This document shows, one piece after another, positions 26,772-35,849 of a stretch of 64,000 bases of DNA. The notes beneath the pieces were generated by a model. It was given only the letters and a program-made list of their open reading frames with translations. It was not told the DNA's origin and searched no databases. The translations under genes and the position numbers were made by a program. The stretch is from G963667675 sp965249215 (GTDB lineage: Bacteria > Chloroflexota > Dehalococcoidia > Lucifugimonadales > UBA3495): contig CBDFLN010000001.1 of the NCBI GenBank assembly GCA_965249215.1, positions 930,001 through 994,000 of the forward strand, read 5' to 3'. The stretch's first letter is position 1. Each line of letters opens with the position of its first letter.

Positions 26772-27829
26772 AGCTTGACGTCTCGGACAACACGAAGGCT
26801 ATCCTGTTGTTAACTGCTCCGTTGCTTGTAGGCAAGGGTAGAAGTGCTGACAGCCCCCTAACTCTGTCTGAGTACAACAAGCTGGCTCGTCGGCTTTCCG
26901 AGGCTGGAAGTGAGCCTGCCGATTTGCTGAACACAGGTCTGGACAAAATACTGAGTGAATGGCAGTCGGGCTTCGACACTAACCGAGTTAACCGGCTGCT
27001 GGAACGCGGATTTTCACTTAGCCAGGCAATCGAACGCTGGCAGTTGAGGGCAATTTGGGTCGTCAGCAGAGCGGATGACCGATACCCGGAACGGCTCAAA
27101 AAGCGTCTAGGCGTAAATACGCCGACTGTGCTCTATGGCTGTGGAGATCCGGCCCTACTTGAAAAAGGCGGGCTTGCGGTCGTTGGCTCTCGCAGAGTAA
27201 GTGATGAATTGATGGAATACACCGAGAGCATTGGCAAGATGGCTGCCCGTGCAGATTGCGCCATAATATCAGGCGCAGCGAAGGGCGTGGACCGGGCAGC
27301 CATGCACGGCGCTATGACAACCGGGGGAACGGTGGCCGGGATCCTTACCGGTGACTTGGAAAGAGAATCAGTGAACCGTGAACATCGCGAAATGCTGATG
27401 GGAGACCAACTGGTTTTGATTTCCCCTTACGATCCCAGAGCGGGTTTTAACGTGGGCAACGCGATGCATCGCAACAAACTGATTTACGCGCTGGCCGACG
27501 CGGGACTGGTTGTAGAATCCGACCATAACAAGGGTGGCACGTGGACAGGCGCAGCGGAGCAACTGGATAAACTGAAATTAGTGCCGGTTTACGTCCGTTC
27601 CGGGGGTGAAACAAGTGCCGGACTTGAAGCGCTGCGGCGAAAGGGAGCGCTAGCGTGGCCCAATCCCCAAACGCCCGACGAGTTTAGGGCGGTCATAGCG
27701 GACGACTACCTGTTGTCAGTAACTGAAGCCCCTGACCAGCCGCCCCTGCTACCCGCAGACGGCGATGCTGCCAACGAAGCAGACAAAGATGATGCCACAG
27801 CCCCAATAGCGCAAATTCGGCTGCTCTAA
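26768..27829 (+). CDS. DprA-like DNA-processing protein
   Basis: The ATG at 26768 overlaps the helicase stop and gives 353 residues. The DprA Rossmann-like core is clear: DDRYPERLKKRL, LAVVGSRRVSD (GSRR at 140-143), ISGAAKGVDRAAMHGA (168-183) and NAMHRNKLIYALADAGLVVESDHNKGGTWTGA. DprA binds single-stranded DNA and loads RecA in competence. Here the N-terminal region does not resemble the SAM domain of the canonical protein, and the coupling to a RecQ-PRTase suggests a defence or DNA-damage role. The acidic C-terminal tail ends in IAQIRLL. No competence genes are adjacent. Confidence 0.8.
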   Translation: MKLDVSDNTKAILLLTAPLLVGKGRSADSPLTLSEYNKLARRLSEAGSEPADLLNTGLDKILSEWQSGFDTNRVNRLLERGFSLSQAIERWQLRAIWVVSRADDRYPERLKKRLGVNTPTVLYGCGDPALLEKGGLAVVGSRRVSDELMEYTESIGKMAARADCAIISGAAKGVDRAAMHGAMTTGGTVAGILTGDLERESVNREHREMLMGDQLVLISPYDPRAGFNVGNAMHRNKLIYALADAGLVVESDHNKGGTWTGAAEQLDKLKLVPVYVRSGGETSAGLEALRRKGALAWPNPQTPDEFRAVIADDYLLSVTEAPDQPPLLPADGDAANEADKDDATAPIAQIRLL

Positions 27830-27899
27830 CACTGAAAGAGTTCGATAGTATCAGGCAGGGTCCTTGTCAGCCTTGGCTAGCTCTCTTATATGGGTTTGG

Positions 27900-29588
27900 T
27901 TACCCCGTCACCGCCCCTTCTGAGGCGGTGGAGACCAGCTTGGCGTACTTGGCCAGCACGCCGGTGGTGTAGTTGGGCGGCAGGGGCTGCCAGCTTGCGC
28001 TTCGCTTGGCCAGTTCCTGGTCGGTGAGCTTAACGTCCAAGGTGCGTTGCGGTATGTCTAGATTGATGATGTCGCCTTCTTGCACGAGAGCGATGGGGCC
28101 TCCCACCGCGGCCTCAGGGGCGACGTGGCCGACCATGGGGCCGTGGCTGGCCCCGGAAAAGCGGCCGTCGGTCAACAGGGCAACCTCGTCTCCGAGCCCC
28201 TGGCCTACCAAAGCGCTAGTCACTGCCAGCATCTCCCGCATCCCCGGCCCGCCCTTGGGCCCTTCGTAGCGGATGACCACAATGTCGCCGGCCTTGATTT
28301 CTTGGCGCTGGATGGCCTGGAAAGCGGCCTCTTCTTGCTCGAATACCCGCGCCTTGCCCTCGTAGACCCTCTCCTGGTGCCCGGCCACCTTGATTACGGC
28401 CCCGTCGGGGGCCAGGTTGCCGTAGAGAATGGCCAGGCCACCGGTAGGGCTCCGCGGCGCGTCCACGGTGCAGACCACCGGCTGGTCGTCGACGATGGGA
28501 ATTCCCGCAACGTTGTCTTTGAGGCTCTTTCCGGTGACGGTCATGGCATCGCCGTGGAGGAGGCCCGCCTCCAGCAGCCGCTTCATTACCAGGGACACGC
28601 CGCCGTAGCGGTCCAGATCAGCCATCACGTAACGCCCCCCCGGCTTCATGTCGGCGATGTAGGGGGTATTCCGGCTGATGCGGTCGAAGTCGCGCAGGCT
28701 GAGGCCGACCCCGGCCTCGTTGGCGATGGCCATCAGGTGCAGGACTACGTTGGTGGAACCGCCCATGGCCACGGCCACGGTGATGGCGTTCTCGAAGGCC
28801 TGCCGGGTCAGAATATCCCGGGGACGCACGTCCTCGGCCAGCAGGCGCATCAATGTTTGACCGGCCTGCCGGCTCAGCTCCGACTTGCGTGGGTCGGTGG
28901 CGGGAATAGAAGCATCGCCCGGCAGGGACATGCCCAGGGCCTCTATGGCGGTGGACATGGTGTTGGCGGTGAACAGGCCGGCGCAGGAGCCCTCACCGGG
29001 GCAGGCGTGGCGTTCCAAGTCTCGCAACTCGTCCAGGGACATGTCATTCTTGGAGTAAGCCCCCACGGCTTCGAAGACGTCCTGGATGCTGACGTCCCGG
29101 TCCTGGAAGCGGCCGGGCATGATAGTGCCGCCGTAAATGAATATCGAGGGGATATTAAGACGGGCCATGGCCATCATGCAGCCCGGCATGTTCTTGTCGC
29201 AGCCGGCAATGGTGATGAGGCCGTCCATGCGCTCGGCGAAAGCCACCACCTCGATGGAATCGGCGATGACCTCCCGGCTGACCAGCGACGCCTTCATGCC
29301 CTCGGTGCCCATGGAGATGCCGTCGCTGACCGTTATCGTCCCGAACTCGAAGGGGGTGCCGTCTCCCTGGCGGACGCCGTCTTTGGCTTCCTGAGCGAAA
29401 CGGTCCAGGTGGACATTGCAGGGGGTAATGTCGCTGGCCAGGTTGGCGATAGCGACGAAAGGCTTGTCCATGTCTTCCTGGGACAGGCCCATGGCCCATA
29501 ACATCGCCCGGGCGGGGGCCCGGTGCGGCCCTTCGGTGATTTCCTTGCTGCGGTGTTTCATATTCAGGTTTTTGCTGGCTGTGGCCAT
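27900..29588 (-). CDS. ilvD: Dihydroxy-acid dehydratase
   Basis: A 562-residue enzyme of branched-chain amino acid synthesis that dehydrates 2,3-dihydroxy-3-methylbutanoate and the isoleucine counterpart using an Fe-S cluster. Signature segments are AGCDKNMPGCMMA, ACPGEGSCAGLFTANTMS and TDGRFSGASHG. The three cluster cysteines lie in the first two and an early Cys (ITPCNVH). Full family length. GGAGGG precedes the ATG. The downstream end meets the DprA gene convergently. A TPP enzyme of acetolactate synthase type lies 3 kb away but is frameshifted, so it is not clearly a pathway partner. Confidence 0.93.
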   Translation of the reverse strand: MATASKNLNMKHRSKEITEGPHRAPARAMLWAMGLSQEDMDKPFVAIANLASDITPCNVHLDRFAQEAKDGVRQGDGTPFEFGTITVSDGISMGTEGMKASLVSREVIADSIEVVAFAERMDGLITIAGCDKNMPGCMMAMARLNIPSIFIYGGTIMPGRFQDRDVSIQDVFEAVGAYSKNDMSLDELRDLERHACPGEGSCAGLFTANTMSTAIEALGMSLPGDASIPATDPRKSELSRQAGQTLMRLLAEDVRPRDILTRQAFENAITVAVAMGGSTNVVLHLMAIANEAGVGLSLRDFDRISRNTPYIADMKPGGRYVMADLDRYGGVSLVMKRLLEAGLLHGDAMTVTGKSLKDNVAGIPIVDDQPVVCTVDAPRSPTGGLAILYGNLAPDGAVIKVAGHQERVYEGKARVFEQEEAAFQAIQRQEIKAGDIVVIRYEGPKGGPGMREMLAVTSALVGQGLGDEVALLTDGRFSGASHGPMVGHVAPEAAVGGPIALVQEGDIINLDIPQRTLDVKLTDQELAKRSASWQPLPPNYTTGVLAKYAKLVSTASEGAVTG

Positions 29589-29651
29589 GGCGGCCCTCCG
29601 GTATTGGGGTTCGTGCTCAGATTGGTTTCTCTATTGTTGTCTTGGATTGTT

Positions 29652-30704
29652 TCAGGGTGAGCCGACTTCCTTGTCGATGCCCAGGGACTGCATCAGGGTG
29701 GTTATTTCCTCCCAGGTGCTGTCCTCTACGAATATGCCTTCCCTGCGCCGCGTCTGCTCGGTAAGGTGCTCGATTTCACCGGGGTAGAGCACGTCGCTGA
29801 ACCCGGGGGCCGGCGGAGAGGCCTTGATGAACCCGGCAAACCCCGCCACGTCCCGCTTGAACTGCTTTAGGGGCCGGAAGTGCTCCACGTTGTACACGCT
29901 TATGAAGCACCCGTCGTTGTGCCTGGCGTAGGGGTCCAATCCGAAACCCAGGCCGGTGAGCAGCGCCGACAAAACTTCCACCATGAAAGAGAGGCCGTAA
30001 CCCTTGTGGCCCTGGTCGGCGCCCACGGGCAGTATCGACCCGCCAGCGTAGTAGTCTTCGGGGTCGGTGGTGGGCTGACCGTCTTTGTCGACCAGCCACC
30101 CTGGGGGAACGTGCTCGGCTCTGCCGCGGGCCAGGGCTATCTTCCCAGCGGCCACCGCGCTGGTCGCCATATCTATCACTACGGGGGCTTCCAAGTCGCT
30201 GGGGACCCCGATGCATATCGGGTTGGTGCCGAGGCGGCGGTCGGACCCGCCGAAGGGGGCCACCGACTTGGGCCCCGCGCCCGAGTCGGCAGTGATCAGC
30301 CCGATCATGTCTTCCTGGATGGCCATCGCCGGGTAGTCTCCCAGGCGGCCGATGTGACTTTGCTGACGGATGGTAATCGCCGCTACGCCGTGGACTTTGG
30401 CCTTTTCTATAGCCATCCGCATGGCCCGCTCGGTGACCACGAAGCCAAAGCCCCAATTGCCGTCGACCACCGCCGTGCTGGGGGTCTCGTTTTCCACCAC
30501 GAAGGGGGCTCCGGGCACTATGTGGCCCCGGTCTATGCGGCTAATGTACTCTGGTATGTGCCTGACGCCGTGAGAGTCATGGCCCACGAGGTTGGCTTTG
30601 ACTTGGTGCGTGGCGACTATTTCGGCTTCTTCTTCTGAAGCTCCCTTGGCGCGAAAGCAATGATAGGAGACTTTGTGCAGGTATTCGGGGGTAAAGACCG
30701 GCAT
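29652..30704 (-). CDS. Malate/L-lactate dehydrogenase, Ldh2 family
   Basis: The start at 30704 follows GCGGAGG on the minus strand and gives 350 residues (MPVFTPEYLHKVSYHCF). It belongs to the NAD(P)-dependent Ldh2/malate dehydrogenase family: the early HDSHGVRHIPEYISRI segment, NWGFGFVVTERAM, and FGGSDRRLGTNPICIGVP with the catalytic and cofactor residues. Such enzymes oxidise 2-hydroxy acids (malate, lactate, ureidoglycolate or sulfolactate). The substrate cannot be chosen here. An upstream extension of the frame to 30878 lacks family similarity. ilvD follows after 63 bases and may be co-transcribed. Confidence 0.85.
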   Translation of the reverse strand: MPVFTPEYLHKVSYHCFRAKGASEEEAEIVATHQVKANLVGHDSHGVRHIPEYISRIDRGHIVPGAPFVVENETPSTAVVDGNWGFGFVVTERAMRMAIEKAKVHGVAAITIRQQSHIGRLGDYPAMAIQEDMIGLITADSGAGPKSVAPFGGSDRRLGTNPICIGVPSDLEAPVVIDMATSAVAAGKIALARGRAEHVPPGWLVDKDGQPTTDPEDYYAGGSILPVGADQGHKGYGLSFMVEVLSALLTGLGFGLDPYARHNDGCFISVYNVEHFRPLKQFKRDVAGFAGFIKASPPAPGFSDVLYPGEIEHLTEQTRRREGIFVEDSTWEEITTLMQSLGIDKEVGSP

Positions 30705-30847
30705 TGCATAGGCCTCCGCGGGGATTGTTGCAGCTAGTCTATAACCCAGTCTCGCCCGTGTCCACCTGCGGCTATTCTGAGGATAAGCAGGTTGGCCGGT
30801 GGCGGAGCGAACGGTGGGAGAATAGGGATAGGTCGGGGAGCCCGGCC

Positions 30848-31744
30848 CTAGAGCGCGTATCGACCAAGGGTCAGCCAATAGTACACGATGTACATGCCAG
30901 CTAGAAGCATCACCGCGGCGCCCAAGGGTTGAATGTACGGCATTGCTTTACGTAAGACCCCCGCCATCGAGCCTTTGAATAGGGCCATAGTTAAGGTGAG
31001 GGCTAGTATCACACTCGCCATACCCAGTCCGAACAGGAAGAAATTTACAACGGCGTCCGCGACAGAAGTGCCAGTTGCTGTAATGCCTACAACCCCCAAG
31101 AAGAGACCGATAGTACAACTCAAGGACGCTATGCCATAGCTCACGCCAAAGAGGAAGTAGCCTCTAGGGCTGATATGGTTCGGGTTGCCAATGCGACTGG
31201 CTGTCCGGGCTGCTATGCCAGCGTAGATTTTGGCCCCGCTAGTGCTCCACGCCGCGAACAGGACCAAAGCGACGCCTATAGTGAGACCGAGCCAGGGGAC
31301 TACATTGGACACAAACGACGCACCCAATCCAATGGTCGTCCCGGCCAAGCCAAAGAGGAGAACTATCCCCAAACTAACCGATCCGCCGATCAAGCCCGCC
31401 CGTGCCAACGTCCACGCAAGGTGAGAAGACTTTCCCGCGCTCTCGCCAGCGCTGAGGTACATCCCCAGGTAAGCGGGAAGCATCGCAAAGCCGCATGGGT
31501 TAACCGCCGAAGCCATACCCAAAGCGAAGACGAAAGGGGCCAATCCACCCACTTTGTCAAGCCCACCTTTCGAGTCGCCTGACCAACCTTCCACGAAGGC
31601 GTTGATGCTGTCAATTCCTCCTCCGCTGCCGACCACAACAGCACCGACGATGGCGACGGCCAAGGCCCCGCCTGCCACCGCAAGGGGCAGGACCACGCTT
31701 CGCCAGATATTCACGTCTCGTTGAGCAAGTACTCGCAGCACCAT
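30848..31744 (-). CDS. ccdA: CcdA/DsbD-type thiol-disulfide transmembrane protein
   Basis: A 298-residue polytopic membrane protein. The CcdA pattern is clear, with paired conserved cysteines in NPCGFAMLPAYLG and, in the second half, IASLSCTIGLFL. These move electrons from cytoplasmic thioredoxin to extracytoplasmic thiol proteins. The N-terminus carries an extra helix and a Ser/Gly-rich loop of about 60 residues before the core. A thioredoxin-like lipoprotein with an in-frame TGA at its redox site lies at 40671-41480 and is a plausible partner. A promoter-like site at 31849-31877 points into this gene. Confidence 0.85.
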   Translation of the reverse strand: MVLRVLAQRDVNIWRSVVLPLAVAGGALAVAIVGAVVVGSGGGIDSINAFVEGWSGDSKGGLDKVGGLAPFVFALGMASAVNPCGFAMLPAYLGMYLSAGESAGKSSHLAWTLARAGLIGGSVSLGIVLLFGLAGTTIGLGASFVSNVVPWLGLTIGVALVLFAAWSTSGAKIYAGIAARTASRIGNPNHISPRGYFLFGVSYGIASLSCTIGLFLGVVGITATGTSVADAVVNFFLFGLGMASVILALTLTMALFKGSMAGVLRKAMPYIQPLGAAVMLLAGMYIVYYWLTLGRYAL

Positions 31745-32138
31745 CGGCCTGCCTCAATCACTAACTGGTCTGGACATAGGCTTGATACGCTCATGAACGC
31801 CGCATGGATTCCTGCCGTTCCTACGGCCCTATCAAGCCGTCTAGTCCAATTATACACCCGCGGCCCTTGGACAAGCCCCGACTGTAGCGGCCACGGGGGA
31901 CTATTAGGCTGACTCCCGCGGTGGAGACATTTGCGTAACTGTCAACCCGGCCTCCGAGCCGGAATCTATCGGAGCGGACCAGTCTCGAAAATTACTACCC
32001 GCACTCTCTTGTGGAGTTACCCAATAGTCTCCGGGGGGCGGAGTGTCCCGCCTTCCACAATCGTTGTAGACTAAGCTCCGCGCGCATGTCCCGGCCTACG
32101 TCAGTGTCCAGAGCCGACTGGCGCCGAAAGGACTGACC
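31745..32138. other. Divergent intergenic region
   Basis: Apart from the minus-strand promoter-like site at 31849-31877, no gene or strong structure is seen. Confidence 0.4.
31849..31877 (-). promoter_or_regulatory. Promoter-like site upstream of ccdA
   Basis: On the minus strand there is a perfect TATAAT (31849-31854), preceded by a 17-base spacer and GGCTTG. The downstream gene is ccdA, about 100 bases away. A closely similar 37-base sequence occurs at 48586-48622. Confidence 0.45.
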
Positions 32139-32699
32139 TTGCGATACATTCACCGGAACGAATGGCTGGTTTACGGCTTCTTGGTCGTCGCCGTGGTGGC
32201 GGCGTCTCTGCCGATGCTTCCGTACCGATGGCACACGTTTCTCCACATAGCTGGTGCGGTGGTCTTCCTGGGGAACATCGTAGTAACCGCCGCATGGATG
32301 CTGATGGCCGAGCGGACCCGGAACATCGGCGTCATACACTTCTCCGCCAAGGCTGTCATTCGCGCCGACCTGATGTTCACCCTGCCCGGCGTGCTTTTGA
32401 TACTGATGAACGGCTTTGTCATGGTGCTCGATCGCTGGGGCGGGTGGGACGCCTTTCACCAGCTTTCCTGGATAAGCGTCGCTCTGGCGCTGTTCACCGC
32501 GTCCGGCGCTGTTTGGGTGGGAATACTTCTCCCAGTCCAACATCGCATGGCTACGCTCTCCGACCCGTCTGACTACCCGGCCTCGCCGCCGCCGGCATTC
32601 TTCTCGGCGCTCCGCTGGTGGTACTTCTGGGGAGCGGTTGCCATAGCGTTGCCGGTTGGTTCCCTGTACCTCATGGTACACAAGCCAGCCTTCGGATAG
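32139..32699 (+). CDS. DUF2269-type integral membrane protein
   Basis: A 186-residue protein with four predicted helices. The DUF2269-like pattern is HTFLHIAGAVVFLGNIVVTAAWM, a basic cytoplasmic loop with ERTRN, then ADLMFTLPGVLLILMNGFVM. Conserved His and Trp residues in the first long helix might bind a metal or haem, but this is speculative. The start is a TTG at 32139; ATG codons are only available inside the first helix region. It faces the TPP enzyme gene convergently with 47 bases between. Function unknown. Confidence 0.6.
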   Translation: MRYIHRNEWLVYGFLVVAVVAASLPMLPYRWHTFLHIAGAVVFLGNIVVTAAWMLMAERTRNIGVIHFSAKAVIRADLMFTLPGVLLILMNGFVMVLDRWGGWDAFHQLSWISVALALFTASGAVWVGILLPVQHRMATLSDPSDYPASPPPAFFSALRWWYFWGAVAIALPVGSLYLMVHKPAFG

Positions 32700-32746
32700 G
32701 GCGCCATTGCCCTCGCCTTTCGTTCACCCAACCCGGGGGTAACGCC

Positions 32747-34446
32747 TCAGGATGAAATCAGGCCCTCCTGAGGCTGTGTCCAAGGTATTGAACCTAGATG
32801 CGCATGCTGCTTGGCGCGGGGTAGCGCCAGGCTTCTGACAGGTACGTCGATCACAACGGGCGCCTCGCTTTCCAGCGCAAGCGGGAGCAACCTTTGCAGG
32901 TCCATTGGGTCGTCCGCCCTCAAGCCGACTGAGCCGAACAACTCGGCGAACTTGACGATATCCGGATTGTGCAAGTCGGTCTCGTAAGTTCCGTCAAACA
33001 TGTCGTCCAGGTCGCGAGGGACGTTGCCGTAGGCAGCGTCTCTGAAAACGATGGTGATTGCGTTGATCCCGTACTGGACTGCTGTTGAAAGCTCAGCCGC
33101 GTTGAACATGAACCCGCCGTCTCCGATGACGCACACAACGGGACGGTCGGGTTTAGCCACCTTCGCACCCAGCGCTGTGGGGAAGGAAAAACCGAGGTTG
33201 AACGAGTAGCCGGAATCTATGTATGTCTTTGGGTGATTCACCTGGTAGTGGGTACGGGAGTAGTAGCCGAACTGGGTGACGTCCCAGACGGTAAACGTTT
33301 CCTCAGGGATGCTGTTCTTGATTGCCTCCAGGATAGGGTATTGGGGCTCCTTGAGCCCAATGTCGTAGTATGCGATCAGGCGCCGGGCCGCTATGACCGC
33401 GTCCGCAGGCGACGGTCGTTCTCCCGCTCCGGCCTTTAGGAGGAAGGGAAGGAGGGCTTCAATGGTCGCTCTGGCGTCGCCGTGCAGGGGGATTGTCCTG
33501 GACTGCATCCTTGTAAGCTCGCTGTCCTCTATGTTGATGTTTATCAGCGTGCTCGACCCGCCGGCCGGATTCCCCAGTGAGAAACGCGTGCCAATTCCAA
33601 TAACCACGTCGGCGGACTGCATCACTTTGTAAAGCTGGTTCATCTCATGTCTCTCACCAGCGGGGCTGAGGCATGATCCGTAGCATAGGGGATGGCTGTC
33701 CGGGATGGCTCCCTTACCGCCGCTGGACGTGATCACCGGTATGTTTGTCGCTTCCGCCAGTCTGACGAGGGCTTGCTCCGCGTCTGATAGGGCCACGCCC
33801 CCGCCGGCGAATATGATGGGTAGTTGAGCTTGGGCGATGACGCGGGCAGCCTCCCGGAGGTCTTCCGGGCTCGGCACTATTCGCGAGACCGGGGCCGGGT
33901 TCCGCAACTCGACTTCCTCACGCTCCACCGCGACCTCGGCCGGGATGTCGAGCAGAACGGGACGAGGACGGCCGGTACGCATCTGCCTGAATGCTTCTGT
34001 CACGGCGTCGGGGACCTCCCTGGGCCGGAGCGCCTGCCGCCGCCACTTGGTGATGGGGCTCATCACCCCGGACTGGTCGAAGACTTCGTGTATGGCCCCA
34101 AGGTCCTTGCCGATCTGACCCCGGGGGATCTGGCCGGCAATTAGCAGGACGGGTGAGGAGCGGGCGTATGCGGTGGCCAGGCCGGACGCGGCATTGTAAA
34201 CACCCGCACCCGGGACCACTAGGGCTACTCCAGGTGGTTCCCCGACGCGCGAGAGTAGCCGTCGGCCATGTGTGTCGCACCCGCTTCGTGGCGGGTCGTG
34301 ATCATGCGGATCCCCGGCTCGTCCCGCAGCGCGGCGATGGTCCCGGACATGTGTATGCCCGGTATTCCGAATACGACTTCAACGCCTTCCCGGACAAGTG
34401 ACTCCACGAGGGCTTCGCCCCCACTCATCTTGACCACAGTTCGCAT
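32747..34446 (-). pseudogene. Thiamine-diphosphate enzyme (acetolactate synthase-like), frameshifted
   Basis: Two minus-strand frames together make one TPP enzyme of about 566 residues. The first (34225-34446) holds the N-terminal pyrimidine-domain motif MITTRHEAGATHMADGYSRASG, with the catalytic Glu. The second (from about 34245 to 32747) continues with GVALVVPGAGVYNAASGLATAYARS and runs to the C-terminal GDG...N cofactor motif (VIGDGGFMFNAAELS...YGN). The break falls in a run of four G (plus-strand CCCC at 34240-34243). Five would restore the frame and read ASGEPPGVALVV. This is either a real inactivation or a homopolymer error. The subfamily (acetolactate synthase, oxalyl-CoA decarboxylase-like or other) is not settled. 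Confidence 0.75.
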
Positions 34447-34656
34447 TCCTCCAAAAGGATGACTTGGCTGAGCCGTACGCTAGCCCCATTTACACGGAAT
34501 CGGGGTGCTGGCCCCCTGTGAGACACGCTGCGTCCCCAATGCCCCTCAGGACTGACTACACGGGGCCTGGTTGCAAAACCTGTCGCGGCACGTTCGCGAG
34601 GTTGTAGGGCTGTCGGTTGCAGGGCGACAGCTGTCAATCCCTCTGGCCGGACGGGA

Positions 34657-35028
34657 CTACAGGCCCTCGACTATCACCATGTTGATGTTGGAGGACCTGG
34701 AGCGAATGTCGTTGAGCGCAGTGTACTCGGGCGAATTCAACCACGTGCGTATCTGCTGGAGGTTGTCGAATTCAAGAATCTCTAGGCGCCTGGGGGTCCA
34801 GTCACCCAGTATGACCTCCAGTTCACCACCGCGGGCCACGAATTTGCCGCCGTGAGTCTCGACAGTACTCGTCACTCGTTCAAGAAACTGTCTATAGAGA
34901 CTCGCGTCCGTTATCTCTCCATCTGTTATAACAAAGGCCGAGATACTTATGTGCTCCTTTCGAGTCCAACCCTCGGCAAAATGGCGCCCAACCTCCCCTT
35001 CTGCGCGGGCATTGCCGGTCAGGAACAA
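34657..35028 (-). CDS. DUF1330 domain protein
   Basis: A dimeric alpha-beta-barrel type small protein. The last 95 residues match DUF1330: AFVITDGEITDASLYRQFLERV, then HGGKFVARGGELEVILGDW, LEILEFDNLQQIRTWLNSPEY. The function of the family is unknown. The frame opens at 35028 (123 residues), but the first 25 or so residues do not fit the family. A ribosome-site-like AAAGGAG lies just before the conserved part without a standard start codon nearby, so the true start is uncertain. It is not clearly in an operon. Confidence 0.65.
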   Translation of the reverse strand: MFLTGNARAEGEVGRHFAEGWTRKEHISISAFVITDGEITDASLYRQFLERVTSTVETHGGKFVARGGELEVILGDWTPRRLEILEFDNLQQIRTWLNSPEYTALNDIRSRSSNINMVIVEGL

Positions 35029-35251
35029 CTATACCACCCGACTGAAGTCCCGATCTCTTGCCTATCCGTTTCCAGCTTGTCCATCGGCCCATAGGCTGGC
35101 TTCTCCTGGGAGCCACTTAGTGTCCTTGTGAGCATCAACCGCAATGGAATACAATGGGGCCGACAGGGAATTGTGGCAGCCTGCCTTGGCGGACAGGCGC
35201 CAAATCCCAAGGTCGAGACGCCTTCACGTCCGTCACGGAAGGGATCGAAGC

Positions 35252-35611
35252 ATGAAGGTCGACGTAGTAGACTCCAACGGTCCTGCGCTCCTGCTGCGAG
35301 CCCAGGGGCGCATCAACATTCTCACCTGCGACTTGTTCGAGGCCTATGTTCTGACCGCCTCAGGGGGCAGCGACCGCGACGTAATAATAGACGGCTCGGA
35401 CGTCACCTATCTCAGCAGCGCAGGCTTGCGGGCTTTTCTCCGCGTTTGGCGGGACCTGAACAAGGTGAACCGCAACCTCCATGTCTGCGCACTTAAGCCG
35501 TATATTCAGGAAGTTTTCCACATAATCGGGTTCGACAAACTCATCCCCATCCACGCAGATATCGCTGCCGCGTTGGACGACATCCAAGGCCGAACGGGGC
35601 AACGAAGCTAG
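35252..35611 (+). CDS. STAS-domain anti-sigma factor antagonist-like protein
   Basis: The ATG at 35252 follows GGAAGGGA and gives 119 residues. The STAS fold is recognisable: ALLLRAQGRINILTCDLFEAYV, DVIIDGSDVTYLSSAGLRAFLRVWR, and IQEVFHIIGFDKLIPIHADIAAAL. The serine pair in YLSSAGL is at the usual phosphorylation site of SpoIIAA/RsbV proteins. Partner-switching control of a sigma factor or another regulator is likely, but no anti-sigma kinase or phosphatase gene is adjacent. Confidence 0.8.
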   Translation: MKVDVVDSNGPALLLRAQGRINILTCDLFEAYVLTASGGSDRDVIIDGSDVTYLSSAGLRAFLRVWRDLNKVNRNLHVCALKPYIQEVFHIIGFDKLIPIHADIAAALDDIQGRTGQRS

Positions 35612-35849
35612 CGACGGCCGGCGGCGCAGGTGTGCTTTTTAGGGTGAGCGCGGCGCTTTAGCTGCGCCCAGCCTAAGCAGCCGTTTCTTCCACCCGCGGA
35701 AACTTTCCCGTCCGCAGCCTGGACTCCTGCCATGCAACGCCCCGTGTACTATGGGCCTCGGTGCGGCTTGCTTTCGGAGCAACGATGCGCCAGACTCGCA
35801 CAGCAGCCGAAACGCCAACACGACCATAGGAGCAGATGGAGGACAGCCA

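Noticed and set aside
28080..29501. A 473-codon plus-strand open frame antisense to ilvD
   Set aside because: It is Gly/His/Val-rich with no domain pattern. The ilvD frame on the other strand explains all of the sequence.
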